The position numbers and the translations under genes are program-made. 64,000 bases of DNA from Thereva unica (taxonomy: Eukaryota > Arthropoda > Insecta > Diptera > Therevidae): NCBI GenBank assembly GCA_949987705.1, contig OX465281.1:139362876-139426875 (forward strand). The letters run 5' to 3'. Numbering within the stretch: the stretch's first letter is position 1; every line of letters starts with the position of its first letter. Shown piece by piece: positions 41,797 to 52,330 of the stretch. The notes beneath the pieces were generated by a model. That model saw only the letters and a list, made by a program, of their open reading frames with translations, ran no database searches and was not told where the DNA came from.

Positions 41797-43260
41797 TCAC
41801 AGTTTTGTTTTATTTTTTGTTTTTTTTTTTGAGTCGGCGCGTTTTTTAGGGACCGGAACAGCACACGTCCGTTCTATTTGCTGTCCTAACCCAAACTGAC
41901 AAATTACATCCGTGCCCAATAGAACTGGTTCCGGTATCAAATTATCTCGAACGACAAACAAATCAATATCTAAAATGGCGTTGTCTATTTCAATTTTAGA
42001 GACAACTCTTAACGTTGGTTTGAAAGTAGAGCCCCCAAAGCCCTTTAAATAATTTCTCGAACCTCTTTCTAATTTCTCCGTTTTTAGAAGAAGTGCGGTT
42101 GTTTCTCGAATAAGAGAACATTCGCTTCCGCTGTCAATTAATGCTGTCGTTACCAATCCGTTGACGATGATATCCTTTGTAACGCTTTTATCGTTTTTGT
42201 TAACGGAAATTTGTCTGATAATTTTTGTTGAATTACGTCCGTTATCCGGACAATCCTCCTTCATGTGACCGGATTTCTGACATTTCGCACATCGTGGTCT
42301 GCGCTGTGGTTTAGGGCATTTTGCTGATACATGTCCCCTTTCGTAACAGTTATAACAAGTCGGTCCGTATACCGGTTTGAACTCGGTAGGCATATTTCTA
42401 TTCTTATTGAATTCAGTATTTGACGGAATGAATTTACGCGGTGGTGCTGAAGTAAATCGATCTTCATGGTTGATTCGATTATTTTCTAAATAACGACGTA
42501 TTGTTGCCAGCATTTCATTGGGGTTTGCAAAATTGTGGCTTGAAATTGCATTCTGCAAACCAAAATGATTCAAACCCATGCGAATATATTTTATTATACT
42601 CACATTATCAAGGGAGGCTCTGTTGCCCTTAGCGCACATTTTATAAAAATATTCCTCAAACGATTCGTTCATTTTTCTCTTCGTAGTTATCATCTCTATG
42701 TGTACATCGGCTTGATTGACGGTTGTAGGGAAATTGGTTAAAAACGCGCCAACAAAATCATTCCAACTCGAAAAGACAAAGGGTAAACTCCAATCCCAAA
42801 TCCAACCCTTTGCTGGCCCATGGAGTTTAGTTTGAACTGCAAACAATAACGTTTTTTCATCCCATATATATGCTTCCTTCAGTTGATTAATTCTACTAAT
42901 AAATTGTATTGACGTTAGTGAAGTCTCATTAACTGGATTGTATTCGGGCAAAATTTCTATAACATCGCGAATCCTTTGGAACGAGGACGGTGTTGGGTAA
43001 TTGGTAACAGTAGGAGTATCGCTTTCCCTATTGGCTTCGTTAGATATATTCGGGCTCATTTCGTTTACCGAGGGTTTGTTGACTAAAGTTTCCACCAATT
43101 TACAAAGGATGTCCACTCTGTCTTTCAAATTTTCGAATTCTCTGTTTTCTTCGCATTCTTGCACCTCATTTTCCTCGCTTATTTCTACCCGATCGCTGTC
43201 CACCAATTCCGATAGACGTTGTACTAATTCTTCCCTTGTTCCTGTGGTAGATTCGTTCAT
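41797..43260 (-). CDS. gag: gypsy Gag-protease (mdg3/micropia-like)
   Basis: A 487-codon open frame starting shortly after the 5' LTR and leader. An acidic N-terminus (about 1-60) precedes a retrotransposon-gag capsid domain (about 95-250; WIWDWSLPFVFSSWNDFVGAFLTN part). Two CCHC knuckles follow: CYNCYERGHVSAKC and CAKCQKSGHMKEDC. Protease has ALIDSGSECSLI. The frame ends in a Lys-rich tail formed where LINE copy 5 inserted into an A-rich stretch, so the protein is probably cut off from pol. Confidence 0.88.
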   Translation of the reverse strand: MNESTTGTREELVQRLSELVDSDRVEISEENEVQECEENREFENLKDRVDILCKLVETLVNKPSVNEMSPNISNEANRESDTPTVTNYPTPSSFQRIRDVIEILPEYNPVNETSLTSIQFISRINQLKEAYIWDEKTLLFAVQTKLHGPAKGWIWDWSLPFVFSSWNDFVGAFLTNFPTTVNQADVHIEMITTKRKMNESFEEYFYKMCAKGNRASLDNVSIIKYIRMGLNHFGLQNAISSHNFANPNEMLATIRRYLENNRINHEDRFTSAPPRKFIPSNTEFNKNRNMPTEFKPVYGPTCYNCYERGHVSAKCPKPQRRPRCAKCQKSGHMKEDCPDNGRNSTKIIRQISVNKNDKSVTKDIIVNGLVTTALIDSGSECSLIRETTALLLKTEKLERGSRNYLKGFGGSTFKPTLRVVSKIEIDNAILDIDLFVVRDNLIPEPVLLGTDVICQFGLGQQIERTCAVPVPKKRADSKKKTKNKTKL

Positions 43261-43580
43261 TTCTTTAAGTTTTCCTTGAATTTGGCCCTTTCTTAGCTTA
43301 TTAATTTTGACTAATAGAAAAATTCTAGCAATATGTAATAAGAAAAGATGTTTTTCAATCGAAATTATAATTTTCGTCCTTTTCCAAGATTATTTTAATT
43401 GTTTTCTTAAAAAAAAATATCGTGTTCCTTTTTCAAAATTATTTTGCTGTTTTTCAAAAATATTTTCGTTGTTTTTTTTCAATCAATCTAGCAATTGAAT
43501 CTCTGCTAACTCGATTCCTACGCAACAGTTTCCAGTATATACGAGCGCTCAACGCTTGAGCTCCGATCCCACTTCTGAAC

Positions 43581-43815
43581 TGTCAAAGGACCTTAAATTG
43601 TTAGAAGCAAATAAGATCATCAATGAAATATAATAATGATTTATTGAATAATTCTAATAATGATTTATTTAATAATTATCCTGTCGTCTCTCAAATACGT
43701 CTGTCCGGTACGGCTCCTCATAGTCGACTGCTAACTATTATTCACATTCCCATCGGTTGACAGTTACGGCTGTTCCCGGTCGACTGCGATCACGTTCCCC
43801 TTGTGCCGGTTGACA
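43581..43815 (-). repeat. gypsy (mdg3-like) 5' LTR
   Basis: 235 bp. The minus strand continues GTTCAGAAGTGGGATCGG as a putative primer site, tRNA not identified. Confidence 0.92.
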
Positions 43816-44860
43816 CTTCTTACAGCTAATTTGACCGCAGGTCTTACGTAAAATTCCTTCATTGTCTTGACTGTTGCGCGACGCACCTGGCCATCTTGAC
43901 TTGGCATTACATCCACCACGATACCCTTAGGCCATGTGTTTCTAGGTAGAGTTCCATCTGCTATTATAACCACATCACCTATTTGTAAGTTACAAGTTTG
44001 CTGGAACCACTTGCCTCGGCGGGTTAAAGTAGGTACATTGGCTAGCTGTTGTGACATTCTCCAGCCTTTTCGAATCTATTCGAATTTTTTCAATCCTCTG
44101 GATTGAACTCCCCTGGTAATTTTCTTCCATCTGAGGAACCCAACAAAAATGATTAGGTGTAAGCGGTTCTGAATCGCTTATCTCAAGTGATACACGTGTC
44201 AATGGACGAGCATTAATGATTGCCTCAACTTCCATTAAAAAACAACGAAGATTTTCATCTTGAAAACGTTGATGATGACAAGTATGACACAGCACTTTCT
44301 TCACAGCCGCCACCAAGCGCTCCCAACTTCCACCCATATGTAGAGATGACGGTGGAATGAATTTCCACTCTGTTTCGACAGTATTAAAGCTCTGTTCAAC
44401 CGAACTTTTGTTAATTTCCTTGAAGGCTTCACGAAGTTCGCTCTCAGCACCCTTGAAATTGGTGCCGTTATTAGAATAAAATATCTTTGGTGTCCCACGC
44501 CGGGCAATAAAATTTCTGATTGCCATTATACAGGAATCAGTACTTAAGGAATGCGCAATCTCCAAGTGAACGGCTCTTATTGATAAACATGTAAAGAGAA
44601 CTCCCCATCGTTTCTCTGTTCTACGGCCAACCGAAACGTTAACAGGCCCAAAGTAGTCGACGCCAACATAAGTGAAGGGGCGAGTAAACGCAGCCACTCG
44701 CTCCATTGGAAGAGGAGCCATTTCAGGACATTCCGACTTAGCACGATTTATTTTGCATCTATTACAATTGTAGCGAATCGACTTGACGAGTGTTCTTAAA
44801 CTACGAGGTGTGACAATAAAGTCATGAGACTGATTATATTGCCGCGATTGTGGTAACCCT
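43816..44860 (-). pseudogene. pol: BEL C pol: integrase
   Basis: LRTLVKSIRYNCNRCKINRAK is the end of the integrase finger. The core follows: GVDYFGPVNV, RGTPKIFYSNNGTNFKGAE, PPSSLHMGGSWERLV, EAIINARPLTR. A frameshift lies near 44080. The second piece (44057 leftwards) has GDVVIIADGTLPRNTWPKGIV and ends in VRPAVKLAVRS, where the gypsy element begins. One core acidic position reads FYSNNGTNF, Asn where Asp is usual, so the active site looks lost. Confidence 0.85.
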
Positions 44861-44939
44861 GCGACCTTGAAATTCCCTTTCCCTTTTCTCGGCATCCTTC
44901 CCCTCTCCATTGGTATATTTGCCATCGCTCTAGCTTGTT

Positions 44940-45318
44940 TAGTTCGCCTGCTCTGTCGTGTTGAGTAAACGTGTGTTCGTGGTGCTCGTCGCGAAAATGG
45001 AAAAACGAAATCAAGAACAACGCGTCGCGATAAAATTTTGCGTCAAATTGGGCGAAACAGCTTCAGAAACGTACGCTAAAATTGTAAAAGTGCATGGTGA
45101 TAGTGCTCTTAGTCTTGCCCAGGTGTTTCGATGGCATAAAGAGTTTAAGGAGGGGCGTGAAAGCGTGGAAGACGAGGCGCGGAGCGGGAGACCAGTCGAG
45201 GTGCGGACTGACACGAATGCGCAGCGTGTGCGCGCCCTGATCCGTGAAGATCTGCGTATAACAGTTCAAATGTTGGCGTCGGAACTGGGTATGAACCGTG
45301 AAACAGTCAGACAAATTC
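44940..45318 (+). pseudogene. mariner transposase, N-terminal fragment
   Basis: From an ATG at 44997: MEKRNQEQRVAIKFCVKLG, then QVFRWHKEFKEGRESVEDEARSGRP, and a second helix-turn-helix ending in NRETVRQIL. This is the two-HTH DNA-binding half of a mariner transposase, about 105 residues of an expected 345. The D,D34D catalytic domain is absent: reading stops at the junction with an inverted piece of BEL C. About 50 bases of probable mariner 5' flank precede it. Confidence 0.85.
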
Positions 45319-45319
45319 T

Positions 45320-45405
45320 CTTGAGTTCTCTTTACATGTTTATCAATAAGAGCCGTTCACTTGGAGATTGCGCATTCCTTAAGTACTGATTCCTGTATAA
45401 TGGCA
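45320..45405 (+). repeat. inverted duplication of BEL C integrase sequence
   Basis: From GAGTTCTCTTTACATG to GTATAATGGCAAT this stretch is, as far as I can read, the exact reverse complement of about 44520-44603. It lies between the mariner fragment and the RNase H part of BEL C, where the integrase finger should be. Confidence 0.85.
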
Positions 45406-45407
45406 AT

Positions 45408-46241
45408 GCTTGGGCCTGCTTTAATTCTTGTGAAGACAACTCAGATGATAGTATACTAGCCTTTTGTGACTTAAGTTTAAGATTAGTAAAGTACCTGCAG
45501 ACCCATGCTATTGTTCGTAGCAGACGACTCCATTTGGAAAAACGCTCGAAATTGACAACATTCAGATTTTCTTTTTTAATTATCATTGCATAACTTGGAC
45601 GCAGCTCTTGTTCTGAATAATCGACGCCTTCACTAGATTCCTTAGTCCAGTCTTCTTTAGACTGCTTAAGAAAATTTGGACCAGAAAACCATCGACTGTC
45701 ATCTTTGATAACTGGAGATTTTTGCCACTTTGTCGCCTCATCAGCTACGTTTTCTTTAGTCGAGATCCAACGCCATTCTCTTTCCTTGTTAAGCTCTAAT
45801 ATTTCACCAACACGATACATAACAAAGGGCTTGTTTTGCTTCTGACCTAAGCCAACATAAAACCGTTTTGGAATCTGACCAAAATACTCGTTGATTTATA
45901 TTAAATTTCTGTCCTTTGCACACTATATCTGCCCATCGCGCGCCAATAATAGCAGCTTGCAGTTCAAGTCTAGGTATTGACATAGGTTTCTTTGGCGCAA
46001 CTTTGGTCTTAGCCCCAACTAGAGTTACAGTAATTTTTGAACCATCGGATACCCTTAAGTACGACATTGTTTCTTGGCTCGCATCAACAAAGGTGTGTAA
46101 TTCTATTTCGCAAGTATTTATACTAGATATCAATGAAGAGTAGCATCGAGGAATCCTAACATCTTCACTGGTCGGAAGAATTTGTAACCATTGCTGCCAC
46201 TTCTTCTGGAGATGCAAAGGTATCGTCTCGTCCCACTCAAC
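45408..46241 (-). pseudogene. pol: BEL C pol: RNase H region
   Basis: Resumes at VEWDETIPLHLQKKW, just left of the fold-back element. RNase H: ELHTFVDASQETMSYLRV, MSIPRLELQAAIIGARW, RVFWSDSKTVLCWLR. A frameshift near 45840 moves to the frame with WISTKENVADEATKW. It ends at SQELKQAQA where the inverted duplication begins. Confidence 0.85.
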
Positions 46242-46244
46242 TGA

Positions 46245-47905
46245 TAGTCCAATCAATCTACGGGAATTCTCCAGACAATTGAAGGCAGGAAAAAAATATG
46301 GGCGTGTAGAGCACTTAATTTGAAGAAAGATAGCGTGTTTTTTTTACGGAACTGCATTGGCGAACTTAACTTAAAAAATTCGCAAAAGTTAAAAAAACGG
46401 TTTTTCGCCAATAAAACAAAAAGTTGAGCTCGGATCCGAAAAAGTTAAATGAGAAAGTTATAGGTATTAAAATTATCTTTCAATTGATGTGGTACAAAAT
46501 ATTGGTTAGTGTCTTATACATGGAGAAAAATGCTAAAAACCGTTAAAAATCGCGTCTTTCATTTATTTTTTGTTTTTTATTGATGCGACCTAGAAACTTT
46601 TTACTTGGCAAAAATGTTGCTTTTGGCAATCTGAAAACTCATATTTTTTTTGGCTTGAAATTTTGCAAAATAAGGGTAAAATTTCGATTTTTGTAAAAAA
46701 AGGCGTTTTCGTAAAATCCTTCGTCTACAGCTCCTCAACCTCGTAGGACATTTTTTCGAAGCTCTTTTTCTTCGTTAAGAGTTGTACTATCATGCACTAT
46801 TATTTAAAATTTGAGTTTTTCAATTTTATATACAAAAAACTCCACCGCAAAAAAGACAAGTTTTTTTGCCGCAAAAAAGACAAGTTTTTTATTTCATTAT
46901 TTTTCGAGTCAAAACTACTATTTAATAAAAGTTTATATTCTTTTTAGAGAATAAATAGGTAATTTGGTCATACATTATATAAATATATATTGAATCTAAT
47001 ATCTCACACTTTTATAGGAATAATTTGTTTTTGTTGTTAGTGCTGGATGCGGCTATTTGCATTAATTTTAAATATTTTAACGTTCATTGTTTTAACAGAA
47101 TACACAGGCAATTTTGGTCATAGTTCAAATAAATGTATTTTGAATCTAATGACTCCAACTTTTATAGGAATAGTTGGTTTTTCATTATTGGTTGATAAAC
47201 GTTGAATTTAGAAGCTTTGAATTGATTTTAAACGTTAGCTGCAGCGAGGCGCACCGGGTCCTAGCTATCCAAAATACAGAACATAAGCTGTTCATTGCGA
47301 CACTACATCTGTGTATGAAAATTCATATCTCGAAAAATGATATTACAATGATAGTACAACTCTTAACGAAGAAAAAAAGCTTCAAAAAAATGACCTACGA
47401 GGTCGAGGAGCTGTAGACGAAGGATATTACGAAAACGTCTTTTTTTTAAAAATCGAAATTTCACCCATATTTTGCAAAATTTCAAGCCAAAAAAAAAGAG
47501 TTTTCAGATTGCCAAAAGCAACATTTTTGCCAAGTAAAAAGTTTCTAGGTCGCATCAATAAAAAGCTAAAAATAAATGAAAAAGGCGCGATTTTTAACGG
47601 TTTTTAGCATTTTTCCCCATGTATAAGACACTAACCAATATTTTGTACCACATCAATTGAAAGATAATTTTAATACCTATAACTTTCTCATTTAACTTTT
47701 TCGGATCCGAGCTCAACTTTTTGTTATATTGGCGAAAAACCGTTCTTTTGACTTTTGCGAATTTTTTAGGTTAAGTTCGCCAATGCAGTTCCGTAAAAAA
47801 AACACGCTATCTTTCTTCAAATTAAGTGCTCTACACGCCCATATTTTTTTCCTGCCTTCAATTGTCTGGAAATTAACATTGTGAATCCGTAGATTGATTG
47901 GACTA
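46245..47905. mobile_element. fold-back (long inverted repeat) element in BEL C pol
   Basis: Two arms of roughly 550 bp (46245-46797 and about 47350-47905) are inverted copies of each other. Both ends read TAGTCCAATCAATCTACGG inward. A middle part of about 550 bp holds an imperfect direct repeat (about 46945-47045 and 47098-47190). The target duplication is TGA (46242-46244 and 47906-47908). Removing element and one TGA restores the pol frame (VWRTS-VEWDE). There is no transposase frame. The 3-bp duplication and TAG ends resemble the element at 54554-56334. Confidence 0.88.
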
Positions 47906-47908
47906 TGA

Positions 47909-49075
47909 CGTTCTCCACACATCCTGGAGTATTATCTTTAATCTCACAAGATAGTGTGCAAGAAACCCTAAAGCATCGAAAACTGACATTAACATTTGTA
48001 ACAACTCACGTTTCGTTGGCATTCTAGTTCCATTTAATACTGCAGAATCAACTTTGGTATATTTTTTTACAAACGTAAATTTATCTTCGCTTGTCAGCCA
48101 CCACAGACCAAGAATTTTATCAGTTTGTATGACGGCTGATTCTTGAAAGACTTTATTTCCTTTTAAGGTGTTTGCCAGTTCTTTTAATACCTTTGGATCG
48201 TTTGATAACCAATTATGAATTATAAAACCAGCCTTAGAATGTAAGAATTTTATTTCATTCGATAAGCGTATCGCTTCTTCTGCTGTATCGACGCTTATTA
48301 AAAAATCATCCACATAATGGCAATCGATGATTGCTTCAGTTGCCTGTGGATACTGCTTACTAAAAGTTTGTGCATTAATATTTTTTACATATTGCGCTAT
48401 ACTGGGGGAACACGAAGCACCGAATGTTAACACCTGCATGACATAAATATCAGGTATACGAGATACTTCTCCACGTCGCCATAAAAATCTTTGCATGTGT
48501 TGACCATCTTCTTTCACCTGTATTTGGTGGAACATCTCTTTAATGTCCCCGCAAACAGCAACCTTCCTTTCTCTAAACCTGAGTAGAACGTTTATCAATG
48601 GCTTCACCTGATCAGGACCTTTATATAATAATGTATTCAAGGAGATACCGTTTACAGTAGCGGCTGCATCCCATACAAGTCTAACTTTGTTTGGTTTATT
48701 TGGATTCCTTACAATGAAGACGGGTAAATACCAAATACGGTTATGGACCTTGTTCTGTTCCACCAATGATAATTTTCTAGCATAACCTTTATTAACTAGT
48801 TCGTCGATCTGTTCATTTAATTGACTGAGTAGCGTCGGTTCTTGTCTTGATCTTTTCTCCAAACATTGCAACTTTTTTAGCGCCATTCCATAGTTCTCAG
48901 GTAAATTGAAGTCATACGACCTCCAGAGAAGGCCACTCTCATATCGGCCGTTTACAGGCTTCATGGTGTCTTTCAACAGTTCAAGTGTGTGTGAAATGTT
49001 TATTGAGTAGACGTGTCTCTCGTAGCTCCCATATATTAGTTTCCCGCAGTTGTTTTCCAAAATTAAAAAAAATAA
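47909..49075 (-). pseudogene. pol: BEL C pol: reverse transcriptase, N-terminus missing
   Basis: A 385-codon open frame with RT boxes KVRLVWDAAATVNG, AVCGDIKEMFHQI and catalytic CHYVDDFLI, running to LQDVWRTS, where the fold-back element interrupts. On the right it stops near 49075 at GKLIYGSYERHVY; the Gag-protease part is replaced by unrelated plus-strand LINE sequence. Confidence 0.87.
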
Positions 49076-49079
49076 ATAA

Positions 49080-49993
49080 GTTTATTATTTCCGACACCTT
49101 ATTTTCTCTGTCGGTGCGCATTGTTATTCGGTATTAAAATCCAAGTGTTTCCTTTAAAATCAACATGCCTAAATCTCAACAACCAAGGCCAAACCTAAGG
49201 AAATTTGCTCAAACAGTGAATAACCCAAATCCCGCTAGAACTAATACTCCAAGATCGACATCAATAGCTGTCCCGGAAGACAACATTGAAGTGCTGAAGA
49301 AAAGGCTTTTGTTAAGCTTAAACAGAATGCTTAATGAGCAATTTTCCGTTTTCGAGGATCGTTTAAGGCAATTGGAGATGCGCTTGAATACAAAAATTGA
49401 TACCAAAATTGATGAGATTAACAACACCTTAAACACAAAAATTGATGAAATTAACAACACCTTAAACATAAAAATTGACGAGCTTAACACTACCTTCAAC
49501 AGTCAAATGAGGAAAATAAAAGACGATATCGATACCGCCCAACATGACCTAGCGGTAGTGTCCAATGAGTTAGAGGACCTACGCCGCCAATCCAGGTTAC
49601 ACGACGTGGTCGTTCGAGGCATTCCCGCAACTGAAAACGACAACCCGAAGCACATCTTTAAATCCGTTGCTTCCATCATCGGGCATGAGTTGTCGGCCTA
49701 TGTGACTGTTCCGGCCGTCGCAGCGACAGCGTTTGGGCTTGGAGTCGCAGACTGGAGGGATGAGTTCGCTGTTAATTGCAAAGTTCCTATCAGCGAACGA
49801 GCAGCAAGAGTTCCTGAAAAAGACCCGCCAGCACGGAACTCTCACTTTAAAAAAACTGAATCTGGGCTTCGCGTCTGACAGTCTTGTGCATGTCAACGAA
49901 AGCCTGACTTCGAAAAATAATGACATATTCCACACGGCGCGAAGGCTTCAAAAACAAAATCTGGTCGCTTCGGTCTTTACTCGTCGAGGTTAT
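49080..49993 (+). pseudogene. LINE ORF1 fragment with coiled coil
   Basis: A 237-codon frame from 49165 with a long coiled coil at about residues 60-130. The part with units like TKIDEINNTLN comes from a 33-bp tandem repeat. It is followed by the RNA-binding-like region (RLHDVVVRGIPATENDN) typical of CR1/Jockey-type ORF1. A frameshift near 49750-49800 moves the C-terminal part to a second frame (EFLKKTRQHGTLTL, VNESLTSKNNDIFHTARRLQ, VASVFTRRGY). A gypsy LTR cuts it at 49994. It is the only plus-strand LINE here. Whether it belongs to the family of copies 1-7 is unknown. Confidence 0.75.
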
Positions 49994-50309
49994 TGTAATA
50001 GTTAAAGACAGTTGTGGTTTATGATAATGCGCATATAGCGTGTAACTTTATTGGCTTCTCGATAACAACTTATGCTTAATGCTATTTTGGCTGGAGATGC
50101 AGAGAAGCTTACCCGTTATCTCTCTGATAACTCACTTCTCTTGTATTCCATCTCTACATCTCCCCCTTCAACTTAATATAATCTACTTGAATTCCTTACA
50201 TTAAGATATCATCACTATTACATTCATATGTCATAATTCATTTTATTTACATCTGCTACTTATATATTTGATTAGTATAATTCAATTATTTTACAGATTA
50301 TTATATTTT

Positions 50310-50392
50310 GTCTTAATCTAGTTTATCATAATTCATTAATCTAGTTCATCATAATTCATTAATCTAGTTTATCATAATTCATTAATGCTTTC
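50310..50392. repeat. 22-bp tandem repeat, about 3.5 units
   Basis: Units of 'cataattcattaatctagtt' plus 2 bases, with single-base variants, in the gypsy remnant's non-coding 3' region. Confidence 0.85.
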
Positions 50393-50469
50393 ATTTCACC
50401 TATGCCAAATCATATTACTACTTTATAAATTTATTAACAACAGTGTTATGTCATATATTTTAGTAAGAT

Positions 50470-50932
50470 CAACATCGATGTCGCAAAAAGTACGAATTCC
50501 GTCTCATAACTTTACCACTTTCTGTCTGAACTAAGTAAGACCTTGGTGTGGTATGTGTATCTGTAATGATAGCTGGTGCCCAGCTGCTCCTCTGTTCATC
50601 CCTTAACCATATTTTCTAGCCCTTTTGAAATTGTTTCCTACTTCTGCTATTCTTGTCATAATACTTTTTGTTAATCTCATTATTATTTTTTAATGTTTGT
50701 ACAATTTTATTGGCAATATTGTGGTCCCGATATAAGCTACTTTTCCCCGGTACCAATGTTCTGGTTTGTCTGCCCATCATAAGTTCTACAGGTGATACTA
50801 GAGAGTTTTTTATAGGGGTATTTCGGTATTCAAGTATGCTTATCCATAAACTCTGTTTATCTTCAGTGCTTTTTTTAATTAACGTTTTCGCAATTTGTAC
50901 GCAGCGTTCTGCCAATCCATTTGGTCACAGAG
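50470..50932 (-). pseudogene. pol: gypsy integrase C-terminal fragment
   Basis: NGLAERCVQIAKTLI, ILEYRNTPI and LMMGRQTRTLVP are the classic end of a Ty3/gypsy integrase core. A frameshift near 50610 is followed by IWLRDEQRSSWAPA and MRRNSYFLRHR in the next frame. Only the last third of integrase remains. Confidence 0.82.
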
Positions 50933-51024
50933 TACTTAATATACAGAGGGAACAACGAAGAACAAAATGTGTTATCAAATTATTTTGAAGTAAAGCTTTT
51001 GGCAAGCTTTTTGTGAGAGACAAT

Positions 51025-51476
51025 GAGCGAGTTTACACGGATGCTCAAATAATTAAATTAAATTTGATGCAGCGGTGTCCCTGACAATTAAAATAATCCG
51101 CTGCATTAATTTAGTTCACAGAACTTATTTGATGCACTGCCGTGTAAACAGTTGAGTGCATTAAATTGACATTTCAAGAAGAGCATATATTTTCACTAAA
51201 AGTGTTTTTAAAATTAAAAATGGAAATGGAATTACAAATGGAATCGCGGACGAGGTGCGGTTCTAATTGGACAAATCTAGAAACAAAATTATTTATAGAT
51301 ATCTGCAAAGAAATAAAGATTTGTACAATCATGGACACATCCCCGCATTAAAAAAATTTGGTGCAATATTTAATCACCGAACTAAAAGTGACAGCTAATC
51401 ACATACCGTGTAAACGACACGGCTTAATGTAGTGTGCATCAAATTAATTATTTGATGCACCCGTGTAAACTCGCTC
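51025..51476. mobile_element. MITE, TIR GAGCGAGTTTACACGG
   Basis: 452 bp. Inverted ends GAGCGAGTTTACACGG and CCGTGTAAACTCGCTC, with target duplication AAT (51022-51024 and 51477-51479). A second motif TTTGATGCA repeats inverted near both ends. A 61-codon frame inside has no recognisable domain. Confidence 0.85.
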
Positions 51477-51479
51477 AAT

Positions 51480-52330
51480 ATCAAATTTGAAGAGAGAAAA
51501 TTCTGTCCAATTTAACTTTTTCTCACGACTTCGTTGGCGCAGCAACAATCGCCGGGCAGAGGGTCTTACCTTACACACATACATATAAATAATGTGCCAG
51601 CATATTATTATGGAGAAAGTTGATAGGAGCATTCCGGTGCGGTAAGGGAAATTCGAAAGGGGGGGGGGGGGGGGGTTTTCTAGTCCCAAACATCTGCTAT
51701 GACTGTTTTTTTCATTTATGCACGTACGAAGAAAAAAACAAAGTTTTCTGCCCATGAACAAAATTAAATTTTGGTGGATAGCATAAGAAATCTACCTTTC
51801 TGGTTTAACCAAGGAATATTCTCGGGGATATTGGCTTTTTATTGTTATTATTGTAAAATGTGAGAGTACTTAGTTTGTTTTATTTATAACTGATAAAGAA
51901 GAATTGTTGTGGGCATCTTTGTTATGATGTACGACAGGCTATGTAATGTAAATTTCACCTGGTGTGGTTTTTTAAGGGGGTTAAAAGGGATAAAATTTAG
52001 TTTTTCATGATTAGCTCGAAAACTATTGACTTTTGAGATATATAATTTTTATAAAAATTAAACTTCATTAAATGTTCACAAGAAATGGAAGGAAACTATA
52101 GTAGCATACATTTTTAACCGACAAAGACCTACAATTATATGGTGCGGATTTTTAAAACCAGGGCTAAAGATGACTAACTAACTTACTATCACACCTAATT
52201 GCAAAAACTGCGATACCAGTTTTATTATTTGATGAATCCCATCAGCTGACCAACCAGCAACGATGATTCATACAAAGTAAGTTGTCTTCTTGTTTGGAGA
52301 CAGCGCTCGCCATCCCGGCACTGAAGTGGT
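51480..52330. other. unassigned, with a poly-G run
   Basis: A run of about 18 G residues lies near 51659-51676. Otherwise AT-rich with no coding signal recognised. Confidence 0.4.

Larger units (their letters stand above)
39148..41830 (-). mobile_element. LINE copy 5, internally deleted, inside the gypsy element
   Basis: The 3' tail is at 39148-39156 (T-run on plus). The 5' UTR extends to about 41830, where it meets the A-rich end of gypsy gag. Compared with copy 6 it lacks the RT fingers and palm: sequence jumps from the endonuclease linker (GSKNFW) straight to WIESFL. The retained RT half is almost identical to copy 6. The 5' boundary is uncertain because the target was A-rich. Confidence 0.88.
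36057..43815 (-). mobile_element. Ty3/gypsy element (mdg3/micropia-like), inserted in BEL C pol
   Basis: Two 235-bp LTRs (36057-36291 and 43581-43815; TGTCAAAGG...GGTTGACA) differ by one base that I can see (g/a near 36224 versus 43744). The target-site duplication is CTTC (36053-36056 and 43816-43819). Gag-pro lies on the right and pol on the left of the minus strand, separated by LINE copy 5. The nearly identical LTRs argue for a young insertion, yet pol has three stops and a frameshift. Confidence 0.92.
35737..49075 (-). mobile_element. BEL C: third BEL/Pao element, heavily interrupted, 5' end lost
   Basis: The 3' LTR (35737-36014) is followed to the right by pol in pieces: integrase (43816-44860), RNase H (45408-46241) and reverse transcriptase (47909-49075). 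Gag, protease and the 5' LTR are missing; sequence changes abruptly near 49075. A gypsy element, a mariner fragment with an inverted duplication, and a fold-back element interrupt it. The left flank GTACT is the expected target duplication; its partner was not found. Confidence 0.85.
49994..50935 (-). mobile_element. Ty3/gypsy remnant: 3' LTR, purine tract, integrase end
   Basis: A 165-bp LTR (49994-50158) with ends TGTAATAG...CTCTACA on the plus strand, next to purine tract GAAGGGGGAGA on the minus strand. Then AT-rich DNA and an integrase C-terminal part. It is cut at 50935 by the inverted repeat of the larger region on its right. Confidence 0.75.
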
